Source of the DNA: RUG14199 sp964629225
GTDB lineage: Bacteria > Bacillota > Clostridia > Oscillospirales > CAG-272
Direction: 5' to 3'
DNA length: 64,000 nt
Assembly (NCBI GenBank): GCA_964629225.1
Contig: CAZVQC010000002.1
Location: 62,001 to 126,000, forward strand
Part shown: piece after piece, positions 17,673 to 24,232 of the stretch
Layout of the letters: the number at the start of each line of letters is the position of its first letter
Numbering within the stretch: position 1 is the first letter of the stretch
Notes under the pieces: generated by a model
Seen by the model: the letters and a program-made list of their open reading frames with translations, nothing else
What the model was told of the DNA's origin: nothing
Databases searched by the model: none
Position numbers and translations under genes: made by a program

Positions 17673-18975
17673 TTATGCTGCCGCAAAGGAAGAGTTACTT
17701 AGAAAGAACGACTACATAGCACCCCTTCTCTACAATGAATACGGAGTCAAGAAGGGACTAAGAGACGAAAAGGGCAACGGAGTCCTTGCGGGACTTACCA
17801 ACATATCCAAAGTCACCTCATTTAAAACAGTGGACCGCCAAAAAGTCCCCTGCGACGGAGAACTTTGGTACAGAGGCTACCGGATCGAGGATCTTCTAAA
17901 AGACCTCGGACACGGCTACGGATACGAAAAGATAGCCTACCTTCTCATAACCGGAGAGATGCCCGATAGGGAGACGGAAAAGGAATTTTTCGATATCCTC
18001 GCCCAATCGAGAACTCTCCCGTCCAACTTCACCCGAGACGTAATTATGAAAGCCCCCAGCGGTGACATAATGAATTCAATTACAAAAAGTATTCTGACCC
18101 TTGCATCCTACGATGAAAGAGTCAGTGACACAAGCATTCCCAATACTCTGAGACAGTGTATCGGGCTAATTGCCCAGTTCCCTATGCTGGCAGTCTACGC
18201 ATACCACGCCCACAATTATTACAATAACGGGGACAGTATGCTGATACATCGCCCCGATCCGGAGCTTTCCACTGCGGAAAACATCCTTATGATGCTCCGC
18301 CCCGGCAAGGACTACACGCCAACGGAAGCAAAGGTGCTTGATACAGCACTGATACTTCATATGGAGCACGGCGGCGGCAATAATTCGACGTTCACCACAA
18401 GAGTAATTACTTCCGCAGGCTCCGATACCTATTCAACGGTGGCTGCCGCCATGTCCTCGCTAAAAGGTCCGAAGCACGGCGGTGCAAATATGAAGGTCAT
18501 GGAGATGATGGATAATATCAGAGAGAACGTAGGACCGAACCACGACAAAAACGTTCTTGAAAGATATCTTGAGAAAATAGTAGACAAAGAAGCCTTCGAC
18601 AGAAAAGGGCTCATCTACGGAATGGGCCATGCCGTCTATTCCCTTTCCGACCCCCGCGAAAAGGTGTTCAAGCAATACGTGGAGGAGCTGGCAATAGAAA
18701 AAGGCCGTGAAAACGACCTGAGACTCTATTCCGACATCGAGGAGCTTGCACCGAAGATCATTGCTGAAAAGCGAAGGATCTTCAAAGGTGTCAGCCCCAA
18801 CGTCGACTTCTACAGCGGCTTCGTCTACGATATGCTGGGTATTCCCAAAGAGCTCTACACTCCCATCTTCGCCATAGCGCGTATCGTCGGTTGGAGCGCC
18901 CATCGTATAGAAGAACTTATCTGCACAGATAAGATAATCCGCCCCGCCTACATGAGCGTCATGGAAGAGCATTAA
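17665..18975 (+). CDS. Citrate synthase
   Basis: The 436-residue enzyme condenses oxaloacetate with acetyl-CoA. The three catalytic residues can be placed: His235 in MEHGGGNNSTF, His322 in GMGHAVYS, and Asp381 in NVDFYSG. The ATG at 17665 overlaps the MarR stop; in-frame starts at 17626 and 17641 are also possible but less well placed. Its position behind two MarR genes suggests controlled citrate (and thus glutamate or 2-oxoglutarate) synthesis. No aconitase or isocitrate dehydrogenase is nearby. A 2-methylcitrate role is not excluded. Confidence 0.9.
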   Translation: MNDYAAAKEELLRKNDYIAPLLYNEYGVKKGLRDEKGNGVLAGLTNISKVTSFKTVDRQKVPCDGELWYRGYRIEDLLKDLGHGYGYEKIAYLLITGEMPDRETEKEFFDILAQSRTLPSNFTRDVIMKAPSGDIMNSITKSILTLASYDERVSDTSIPNTLRQCIGLIAQFPMLAVYAYHAHNYYNNGDSMLIHRPDPELSTAENILMMLRPGKDYTPTEAKVLDTALILHMEHGGGNNSTFTTRVITSAGSDTYSTVAAAMSSLKGPKHGGANMKVMEMMDNIRENVGPNHDKNVLERYLEKIVDKEAFDRKGLIYGMGHAVYSLSDPREKVFKQYVEELAIEKGRENDLRLYSDIEELAPKIIAEKRRIFKGVSPNVDFYSGFVYDMLGIPKELYTPIFAIARIVGWSAHRIEELICTDKIIRPAYMSVMEEH

Positions 18976-18989
18976 ATTAAAAAATAATG

Positions 18990-19110
18990 ATCGCCGGTTT
19001 CTACTTCGAACCGGTCTTCATTTTCAAAAAATGGCATAACAGATTAAGTGAAGTTGAAATTATTTTTCGCAAAAAAGGAGTTCCGTTTGATATCGGGATT
19101 CCTTTTGCTT
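18990..19110. terminator. Two hairpins in the citrate synthase 3' region
   Basis: CCGGTTTCTACTTCGAACCGG (about 18993-19013) is followed by a T-rich stretch. A longer AAAAAAGGA/TCCTTTTG inverted repeat lies at 19069-19107. Either could end the citrate synthase transcript. The 290-base gap otherwise holds only the promoter of the next gene. Confidence 0.5.
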
Positions 19111-19209
19111 TGTTCCGGCGTAAAGCTATGCTTGGGCGAGTCTTATATTGTACCTTCTTTTTTGTGTTTTGCGGTGTTGCTTAACGAAGGATAAAGTGCC
19201 AATTTCTCC

Positions 19210-19238
19210 TTGATTATCGTTCAAAAGGATGATATACT
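19210..19238 (+). promoter_or_regulatory. Promoter of the 19268 gene
   Basis: TTGATT (19210-19215), 17 bases, TATACT (19233-19238), 29 bases before the ATG. Confidence 0.7.
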
Positions 19239-19267
19239 GTTATCAACAACGGAAAGCGAGATAAAAA

Positions 19268-19708
19268 ATGAAAAAGGAAAAAGCCTTCAGCGCCGACATG
19301 ATACTATTGCCACTGACATTTCTGTTTTTCGGCGGTATCGGCGCCCTTGTCTTCAATATCAACAGAATACTGTCGGTGATACTTCTCGTCCTTGCAGCAG
19401 CAACTCTCTATTCCCTGCTCACTTCGGCTACCCACTATCTTTTTGACGAAAATGGGGTCGTTATCTGCTATTTTTTCGGGATCAAAGAAGACATCCCATG
19501 GAGCAGTATAAAAGAGATCAAGCTCAGCGGCAGTTCTCACTTTGTGTCAAGATACGGAGACCCAACCTACACGATAAACTATAAGAGTGACAAAAAGGCT
19601 CCCTTTTTTGCAAAGGGGGAGATAATCAAAACAAAACGTGTCGCCCTTCTTATGAAGACCTATTACAATGGAAGCATCAAGGATGAATCAAGAGGCAAAA
19701 ACAGCTGA
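19268..19708 (+). CDS. Small membrane protein with PH-like domain, function unknown
   Basis: The 146-residue protein has two N-terminal membrane helices (about 10-30 and 35-55), then a soluble part with YLFDENGVVICYFFGIKEDI and PWSSIKEIKLSG, the layout of bacterial PH (bPH) domain membrane proteins. It is followed after 15 bases by a fibronectin type III protein and probably shares its transcript. No function can be given. Confidence 0.55.
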   Translation: MKKEKAFSADMILLPLTFLFFGGIGALVFNINRILSVILLVLAAATLYSLLTSATHYLFDENGVVICYFFGIKEDIPWSSIKEIKLSGSSHFVSRYGDPTYTINYKSDKKAPFFAKGEIIKTKRVALLMKTYYNGSIKDESRGKNS

Positions 19709-19723
19709 TATTCGGGGTGTGAT

Positions 19724-20758
19724 ATGTCAAAGGCAAAAAGAACCGTTCTGATAATTACCGTGTCCACAGCCCTGTTGTTAATTGCAGCAACGGCTGCCAC
19801 GGTATTCTATCTGTTTAGATACGCAACCACCGTAAGAGATCTAAAATGCACCGATACTACCTATGATACGGCGGTATTGACTTGGAATGAGAGCGATATC
19901 ATATCGGGAGCAGTTCTCGTTATATCGGACGATATGAACGGTACCGATATTTTGATTGAAGAAGTAAAAACAGGAAGCGCCGTTGGTATCGATATCCCGT
20001 CCGGGGTAATGACGGCTACTGCCGATAACCTTCTGCCATCCGGCGAGTACTACGGAGCGATAGTGCCGTATATCGACCTATTCGGGAGAAGGTGCTACTT
20101 AAAGCCGTCAAGCGATACAAAGATAAAAACGGAAAAACTGACCGTTCCCTCTCCCACTTATATCGAGGTGACAGCCGTCAATGACAGGTCTGTCAAGATA
20201 AAATGGGACTTGTCGCAGATCGGTGATACCATATCCGGCAAGGAACTTACCGTTTTGTACCGAGTTGAAGGGCAAAACGGCGCAAATACCGTAATAAAAA
20301 AGGACAGTATCAGCCAAGCCGAGGCCATCATTGAAGGTCTGACCCCGCTTACGGAATACTCGTTTAATGTGACCGCATACACAGAGATGGGAGGCCGAGA
20401 TCACGAGAGCAAAACAGTAGAGTCCAAAATGGTCAGAACACCTCCCTCATCTCCAAAGGGAGTCAATGCCACAAAGTCCGATGTATCAAGCATCACCGTA
20501 GTTTGGGATCCATGCTCCGACAAGCTTCCGAACAAGAGCATCGTAACTTACAGTGTTTTCGCAAGCGACAGCGAAAACGGGAATTACTCCCTTTTGGAAG
20601 GCGGCCTTCACAGCTGTGAATATGTCGACACGGGGCTTGAAAGCGATACCGAACGGTATTACAAAGTTGAAGTGACCGTCACTTTAGAGGGCGAAAACTT
20701 TATAAGCGACCTGTCAAATGAAGCAAAAGGAAAAACGCAGATCGATCCGAAAAAATGA
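19724..20758 (+). CDS. Membrane-anchored protein with three fibronectin type III domains
   Basis: The 344-residue protein has an N-terminal membrane helix (about 8-30) and an extracytoplasmic part made of three Fn3 units. Each unit is marked by its Trp strand: DTAVLTWNESD (near residue 45), SVKIKWDLSQ (about 155) and SITVVWDPCSD (about 255); LTPLTEYSFNVTAYTE is a typical Fn3 end. Fn3 domains act as spacers or adhesion modules; no catalytic domain is attached. A clear terminator follows. Confidence 0.75.
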   Translation: MSKAKRTVLIITVSTALLLIAATAATVFYLFRYATTVRDLKCTDTTYDTAVLTWNESDIISGAVLVISDDMNGTDILIEEVKTGSAVGIDIPSGVMTATADNLLPSGEYYGAIVPYIDLFGRRCYLKPSSDTKIKTEKLTVPSPTYIEVTAVNDRSVKIKWDLSQIGDTISGKELTVLYRVEGQNGANTVIKKDSISQAEAIIEGLTPLTEYSFNVTAYTEMGGRDHESKTVESKMVRTPPSSPKGVNATKSDVSSITVVWDPCSDKLPNKSIVTYSVFASDSENGNYSLLEGGLHSCEYVDTGLESDTERYYKVEVTVTLEGENFISDLSNEAKGKTQIDPKK

Positions 20759-20760
20759 GA

Positions 20761-20793
20761 CCAAAGACCGAGCGAAGCCTCGGTCTTTATTAT
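20761..20793 (+). terminator. Intrinsic terminator
   Basis: AAAGACCGAG, loop CGAAGC, CTCGGTCTTT at 20763-20788, followed by ATTATTG; it lies five bases after the Fn3 gene. Confidence 0.85.
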
Positions 20794-21548
20794 TGTTTAA
20801 AAGGTCTGTGATGCTGTCATGTCAAGCAGTGAAGCACTATCGTTCCAATCATAACTAAATGACGGCGCTTCAAGGCCTTTTTATGATGTTTTTGCGCCAT
20901 TTAAAGACAGAGCGATATGACACAGTGTAATAGTACTAAATAGCGAAAAAACGGTTAAATTGTGCTTGAGAGAGCATTTATCGGAACTAAATAAAAACAC
21001 TTTTCAGTGAAGCATCGGCTGACGGCGATGTGAAGTTATGTCTTGCGCCGTAGTGAAGTTAAGTGTGTCGTCCACGTCCACAGACACTTCACAATGCGGA
21101 GAATCTACTTGATATTCATTTAAGCGACGATGTTTTGACGGGACACGAAAAGTAAGTTATAGGTGCATACAGAAAGAAAACAGAAGTTCAAAATGCCGTT
21201 AATATTTTAATCGGTATAGAAGCGAAATAAAATACCGCTGACACTTTGATACCTAATGTATTTCGTGGTTAATGACAGCCGCACGGTGAATATTCGGGTT
21301 CAATATACCGGCAATAAACACCTTAAAACATCTTTTATAATTGTGAGTTAAAAGCCATATCCGAAAACGGTAATCACTAAAACTTTTAACGCTTTAACGC
21401 CGAAGATGTTATCTGATTCAGATAAAGGATTTATACAAAAAGAAAGACCTCATATCACCCTAAAAGAGTCATTTGAGGTCTCTAAATAGCCGATATTTAA
21501 TTTTTGTTTGTGTAAGTTTAACGATTTTTCACTATTTTCAGTACATAG
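20794..21548. other. Gene-poor region of about 750 bases
   Basis: No reading frame with a ribosome site or coding-like composition is seen on either strand. The region is AT-rich apart from a 23-bp-period repeat element at 21007-21092. It also holds a long-loop inverted repeat, GACCTCA/TGAGGTC, at about 21449-21479. It may be decayed sequence or contain an unrecognised RNA. No tRNA, 6S or SRP RNA could be recognised. Confidence 0.6.
21007..21092. repeat. Degenerate GTGAAG repeat with 23-bp period, closed by an inverted copy
   Basis: GTGAAG occurs at 21007, 21030 and 21053, exactly 23 bases apart, with diverged 17-base inserts. The inverse CTTCAC lies at 21087-21092. The last unit can fold as AAGTGT...ACACTT. 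Similar 'GTGAAGTTA' intergenic repeats occur in related gut clostridia to my recollection; origin and function are unknown. Confidence 0.6.
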
Positions 21549-21588
21549 AAAAAACGAGTAGAGTATCGACAAAATACACTACTCGTTT
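21549..21588 (-). terminator. Intrinsic terminator downstream of tmRNA
   Basis: On the minus strand AAACGAGTAG, a 17-base loop and CTACTCGTTT are followed by a T run. It lies about 75 bases after the tmRNA 3' end. Confidence 0.75.
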
Positions 21589-21662
21589 CTGTTTTTCTAC
21601 ACAAACCATACTGTAACGGCGAAGCCGCCGACATAAAAATAGGGTTTTGTGTAATATTCTGT

Positions 21663-22043
21663 TGGTGGAGGCGACGGGAGTCGAACCCGTGTCCGAAAAC
21701 CTCTTAACACGAACTTCTCCGGGTGCAGGATGCCTTTTGGATTCCCACAGTGCACTTCGGCAGCCGGAATTACACTGCGGTAGCCTTTTGATACCTGACG
21801 GCTGCAAAGGCTAACTCGCCGTTCAAGTTCACCGAATAATAACGTCAGGCAAAGCAGTCGGTCATGCTATGCGGACGGGCTCCTCGTAATGACGGGAGCA
21901 CTTGAGGTAACAGCGGTTACGCTGCTACTGCTAATCTGTTATTGTTGTTAGCGTTTGAATTTAAGTGAGACTTATTAGAGAGTTTTCTCGGACTCTACCC
22001 GCTTATCGTGCCTTGTGATCCCCGTCGAAACCATTACGCCCCC
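21663..22043 (-). ncRNA. ssrA: Transfer-messenger RNA (tmRNA)
   Basis: The 381-base minus-strand RNA has the diagnostic tmRNA ends. The 5' GGGGGCG (ending at 22043) pairs with 3' CGCCTCC before ACCA (21663-21666), and the TGGTTTCGACGGG 5' motif and T-arm GGGTTCGACTCCC are present. The tag frame reads from GCT (21952) to TAA (21917) as ANNNNRLAVAA, ending in the protease-directing hydrophobic/Ala residues. The CCA is encoded. Its protein partner smpB lies just upstream on the same strand. The exact resume codon is inferred; an upstream in-frame AAC is possible. Confidence 0.95.
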
Positions 22044-22063
22044 TTGTTAATAACAGTGATAAC

Positions 22064-22110
22064 ATCAGTATCGGTGTCTGTGTCAGTATCGGTGCCGGTA
22101 TCGGTAGCAA
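22064..22110. repeat. Hexamer tandem repeat between ssrA and smpB
   Basis: About seven copies of a GGTRTC-like hexamer (agtatc ggtgtc tgtgtc agtatc ggtgcc ggtatc ggtagc) fill the ssrA-smpB spacer. It is non-coding: the plus-strand Val-Ser run it would encode overlaps tmRNA and has no ribosome site. Confidence 0.6.
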
Positions 22111-22141
22111 CCGAAGCCCTGTACTGTACTTCACTGCCATA

Positions 22142-22609
22142 TCAACCGTACTTTGATGCCCGTTCTATCTCACGTTTTGCGCTGCGCTTTGCATCACTGT
22201 CCCTCTTGTCATAGAGCTTTTTGCCCTTGCACAGACCAAGTTCAAGTTTAACGTGAGAGCCGGAAAAATAGAGAGAGAGAGGGATCAGTGTGTAACTGTC
22301 CCTTGACACCAGCTGAAAAAGTTTGAGTATCTCCTTTTTATGCATAAGGAGTTTTCTGTCCCTTACGGGATCTCTGTTGAAAACGTTTCCCTTTTCATAG
22401 GGACTTATATGGATGCCGAAAGCGAAAAGCTCACCCTTCACTATCTGGCAATAGGAATCCTTAAGGTTCACGTTTCCTGCCCTTAGGCTCTTTATCTCCG
22501 TGCCGTAAAGCGAGATGCCGGCCTCGTAAGTCTCATCGACAAAATAATCGTGGTATGCTTTTCTGTTTTTGGCGATCACCCTGCTCTGCTTCTTTTTTTC
22601 GGCCATCAT
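22142..22609 (-). CDS. smpB: SsrA-binding protein SmpB
   Basis: This 155-residue protein binds tmRNA and brings it to stalled ribosomes. Family motifs are NRKAYHDYFVDETYEAGI, GTEIKSLRAG, NLKDSYC and ISPYEKGN, and the basic tail KRDSDAKRSAKREIERA is intact. GGGAGGTGAG precedes two consecutive ATG codons (22609 and 22606); either could be used, and the second has better spacing. It lies about 100 bases upstream of ssrA on the same strand. Confidence 0.97.
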   Translation of the reverse strand: MMAEKKKQSRVIAKNRKAYHDYFVDETYEAGISLYGTEIKSLRAGNVNLKDSYCQIVKGELFAFGIHISPYEKGNVFNRDPVRDRKLLMHKKEILKLFQLVSRDSYTLIPLSLYFSGSHVKLELGLCKGKKLYDKRDSDAKRSAKREIERASKYG

Positions 22610-22629
22610 CTCACCTCCCTTGGATACTA

Positions 22630-22658
22630 ATTATAATATAATCCGAGATGTTTTGCAA
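22630..22658 (-). promoter_or_regulatory. Promoter of smpB
   Basis: On the minus strand TTGCAA (22658-22653), 17 bases, TATAAT (22635-22630), directly upstream of smpB. Confidence 0.75.
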
Positions 22659-22712
22659 TAGTTTTCCGTGAGTTTTTTGGGAAGCCCATCGACAAATTAC
22701 ATGATCATTCTA

Positions 22713-22741
22713 TTGACTTCTTCCGATTACTACTGTATAAT
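22713..22741 (+). promoter_or_regulatory. Promoter of the MATE gene leader
   Basis: TTGACT (22713-22718), 17 bases, TATAAT (22736-22741). The transcript should start near 22748, giving a leader of about 97 bases before the TTG start. Confidence 0.8.
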
Positions 22742-22754
22742 TGAATTACAAAAC

Positions 22755-22830
22755 TGCGAGTGGAGTTTTCAGAGCACTTACCGTGCCGCTTTTCCCACCC
22801 GACTGTCCTTACAGCCGGGTGTTTTTTATT
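22755..22830 (+). promoter_or_regulatory. Transcription attenuator / candidate riboswitch in the MATE leader
   Basis: The leader folds into a small outer stem GTGG (22760-22763)/CCAC (22795-22798) enclosing a GCAC-UUACC-GUGC hairpin (22774-22786). It then forms a full intrinsic terminator: CACCCG-A-CTGT-CCTT-ACAG-C-CGGGTG (22796-22821) followed by six T. The outer-stem 3' strand overlaps the terminator's 5' strand, so the two folds exclude each other. A terminator between a promoter and its own gene means read-through control. I do not recognise the aptamer as a known riboswitch class. Confidence 0.65.
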
Positions 22831-22844
22831 TGTCGGAGGTCAAT

Positions 22845-24188
22845 TTGAAAAACAAGAGAACCAAAGAAACGATGAAGTCCTTAATAGGATTCTGCCTTCC
22901 GCTGATACTCAGCGGGATGCTTCAGCAGTTGTACAACTGGGCAGACGCTTTCATAGTTGGCAATGCGGAAGGAGAAAGTGCTCTTAGTGCCGTCGGCGCC
23001 GCATCCGCTCCAATCAATTTTTTTGTGACACTTATGACGGGCTTTGGGATAGGTATCTCCGTTCTTGCTGCAAGATACTTCGGTGAGAAGAAAGATGATA
23101 AGATACCGGGGATACTGTCGTTTTTTTCACTGATACTGTTCGGAATATTTGCTGTTTTGACTGCCATTGGCTCTCATTTTTCCTTTGAAATAATGAGCCT
23201 TTTGGAAACGCCGGCGGAGACTGTGGAGCTTGCCACGGAGTACATAAGGGTGATATTCTTCGGCTTTCCCTTCCTCGCAGTCTACAACATCTACTCGGCA
23301 GTTCTGAGAGGCGTGGGAGACAGCAAAACACCCTTTGCGGCTATTCTCGTATCCTCCGCAGTCAACGTGGGACTTGATATCCTCTTTGTGATGATCTTCA
23401 AGAGGGGTGTCTTCGGTGCCGCAACAGCCACTGTATTCTCTCAAATAGCAATGACGGTCTTCACCGTTATCTACACTGCCATAAAGCATCCCACCCTTCG
23501 CTTTACTTTGAACAGAAAAAACTGCCAAGGTGCCCTTTCGGCGGGTCTCAAATACGGGATACCGCCCATGATTCAGTCCTGCATCACTTCTCTTGGAGGC
23601 CTTGTGCTCCAGAGCTTCATGAACTCATTCGGAGCGGATACCGTCACAGCCATAACCTGTGCCTACAGAATCGACACCCTCGTTATGTTGCCAATAGTCA
23701 ATTTGGGCTCCGGCATCTCCACCTTCACATCCCAAAGCATCGGTGAGGGAGACCGAGAAAAAGCTGAGAGGGTGCTAAAGTCGGGTATCGTTCTGTCAAT
23801 TGCCGTATCGGTGCTTTTAACGGCTGCGGTAATACCTACCGGCGGATACCTGATAAGTCTCTTCGGTGCAGGGGATACCGCCGTCAAGATAGGTTCCGCT
23901 TTTTTCCTTCGCCTCGCATCATTCTATCCGGTTTTCGGGGTGTTAAATGCCGTAAGAGGATACCTTGAGGGTGCTGACGATCTGGTATTTTCAAGTGTTG
24001 CCGGTATCGGAAGTCTTGCTATCCGCATTGCTGCCTCCTACGCTCTCGCTCCGCGGTTTGGCAATATGGTGATAGCCTATGCGGAGATGATAGCATGGGG
24101 TCTTCTGCTGATCATCTACATGATTCGCTTCGGCGTGAAAAAAAGAAAAGAGAAACATCTTGCTTCCATCGAATTTTCTGTTGATTAA
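22845..24188 (+). CDS. MATE family multidrug exporter
   Basis: The 447-residue integral membrane protein has about 12 helices in two homologous halves. Typical MATE features are LPLILSGMLQQLYNWADAFI and VGNAEGESALSAVGAA near the start and the second-half repeat beginning GIPPMIQSCITSLGGL. These exporters expel cationic drugs or metabolites using Na+ or H+. The TTG at 22845 is chosen because GGAGG lies five bases before it; the longer frame begins upstream of the promoter. Expression is likely set by the attenuator in its leader. Confidence 0.9.
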   Translation: MKNKRTKETMKSLIGFCLPLILSGMLQQLYNWADAFIVGNAEGESALSAVGAASAPINFFVTLMTGFGIGISVLAARYFGEKKDDKIPGILSFFSLILFGIFAVLTAIGSHFSFEIMSLLETPAETVELATEYIRVIFFGFPFLAVYNIYSAVLRGVGDSKTPFAAILVSSAVNVGLDILFVMIFKRGVFGAATATVFSQIAMTVFTVIYTAIKHPTLRFTLNRKNCQGALSAGLKYGIPPMIQSCITSLGGLVLQSFMNSFGADTVTAITCAYRIDTLVMLPIVNLGSGISTFTSQSIGEGDREKAERVLKSGIVLSIAVSVLLTAAVIPTGGYLISLFGAGDTAVKIGSAFFLRLASFYPVFGVLNAVRGYLEGADDLVFSSVAGIGSLAIRIAASYALAPRFGNMVIAYAEMIAWGLLLIIYMIRFGVKKRKEKHLASIEFSVD

Positions 24189-24209
24189 GAAGATCATTAG
24201 TGATATAAT
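24181..24209 (+). promoter_or_regulatory. Promoter of the GH116 gene
   Basis: TTGATT (24181-24186), 17 bases, TATAAT (24204-24209); the -35 box overlaps the MATE stop codon. Confidence 0.7.
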
Positions 24210-24232
24210 TTGGAAAAACGGGGGTTCATATC

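Noticed and set aside
18987..19184. 65-codon plus-strand ORF after citrate synthase
   Set aside because: It covers two terminator-like hairpins, lacks a ribosome site and has atypical composition.
21538..21807. 89-codon minus-strand ORF
   Set aside because: It overlaps the 3' part of tmRNA and its terminator.
22008..22214. 68-codon plus-strand ORF with Val-Ser repeats
   Set aside because: It arises from the GGTRTC hexamer repeat and overlaps tmRNA and smpB.
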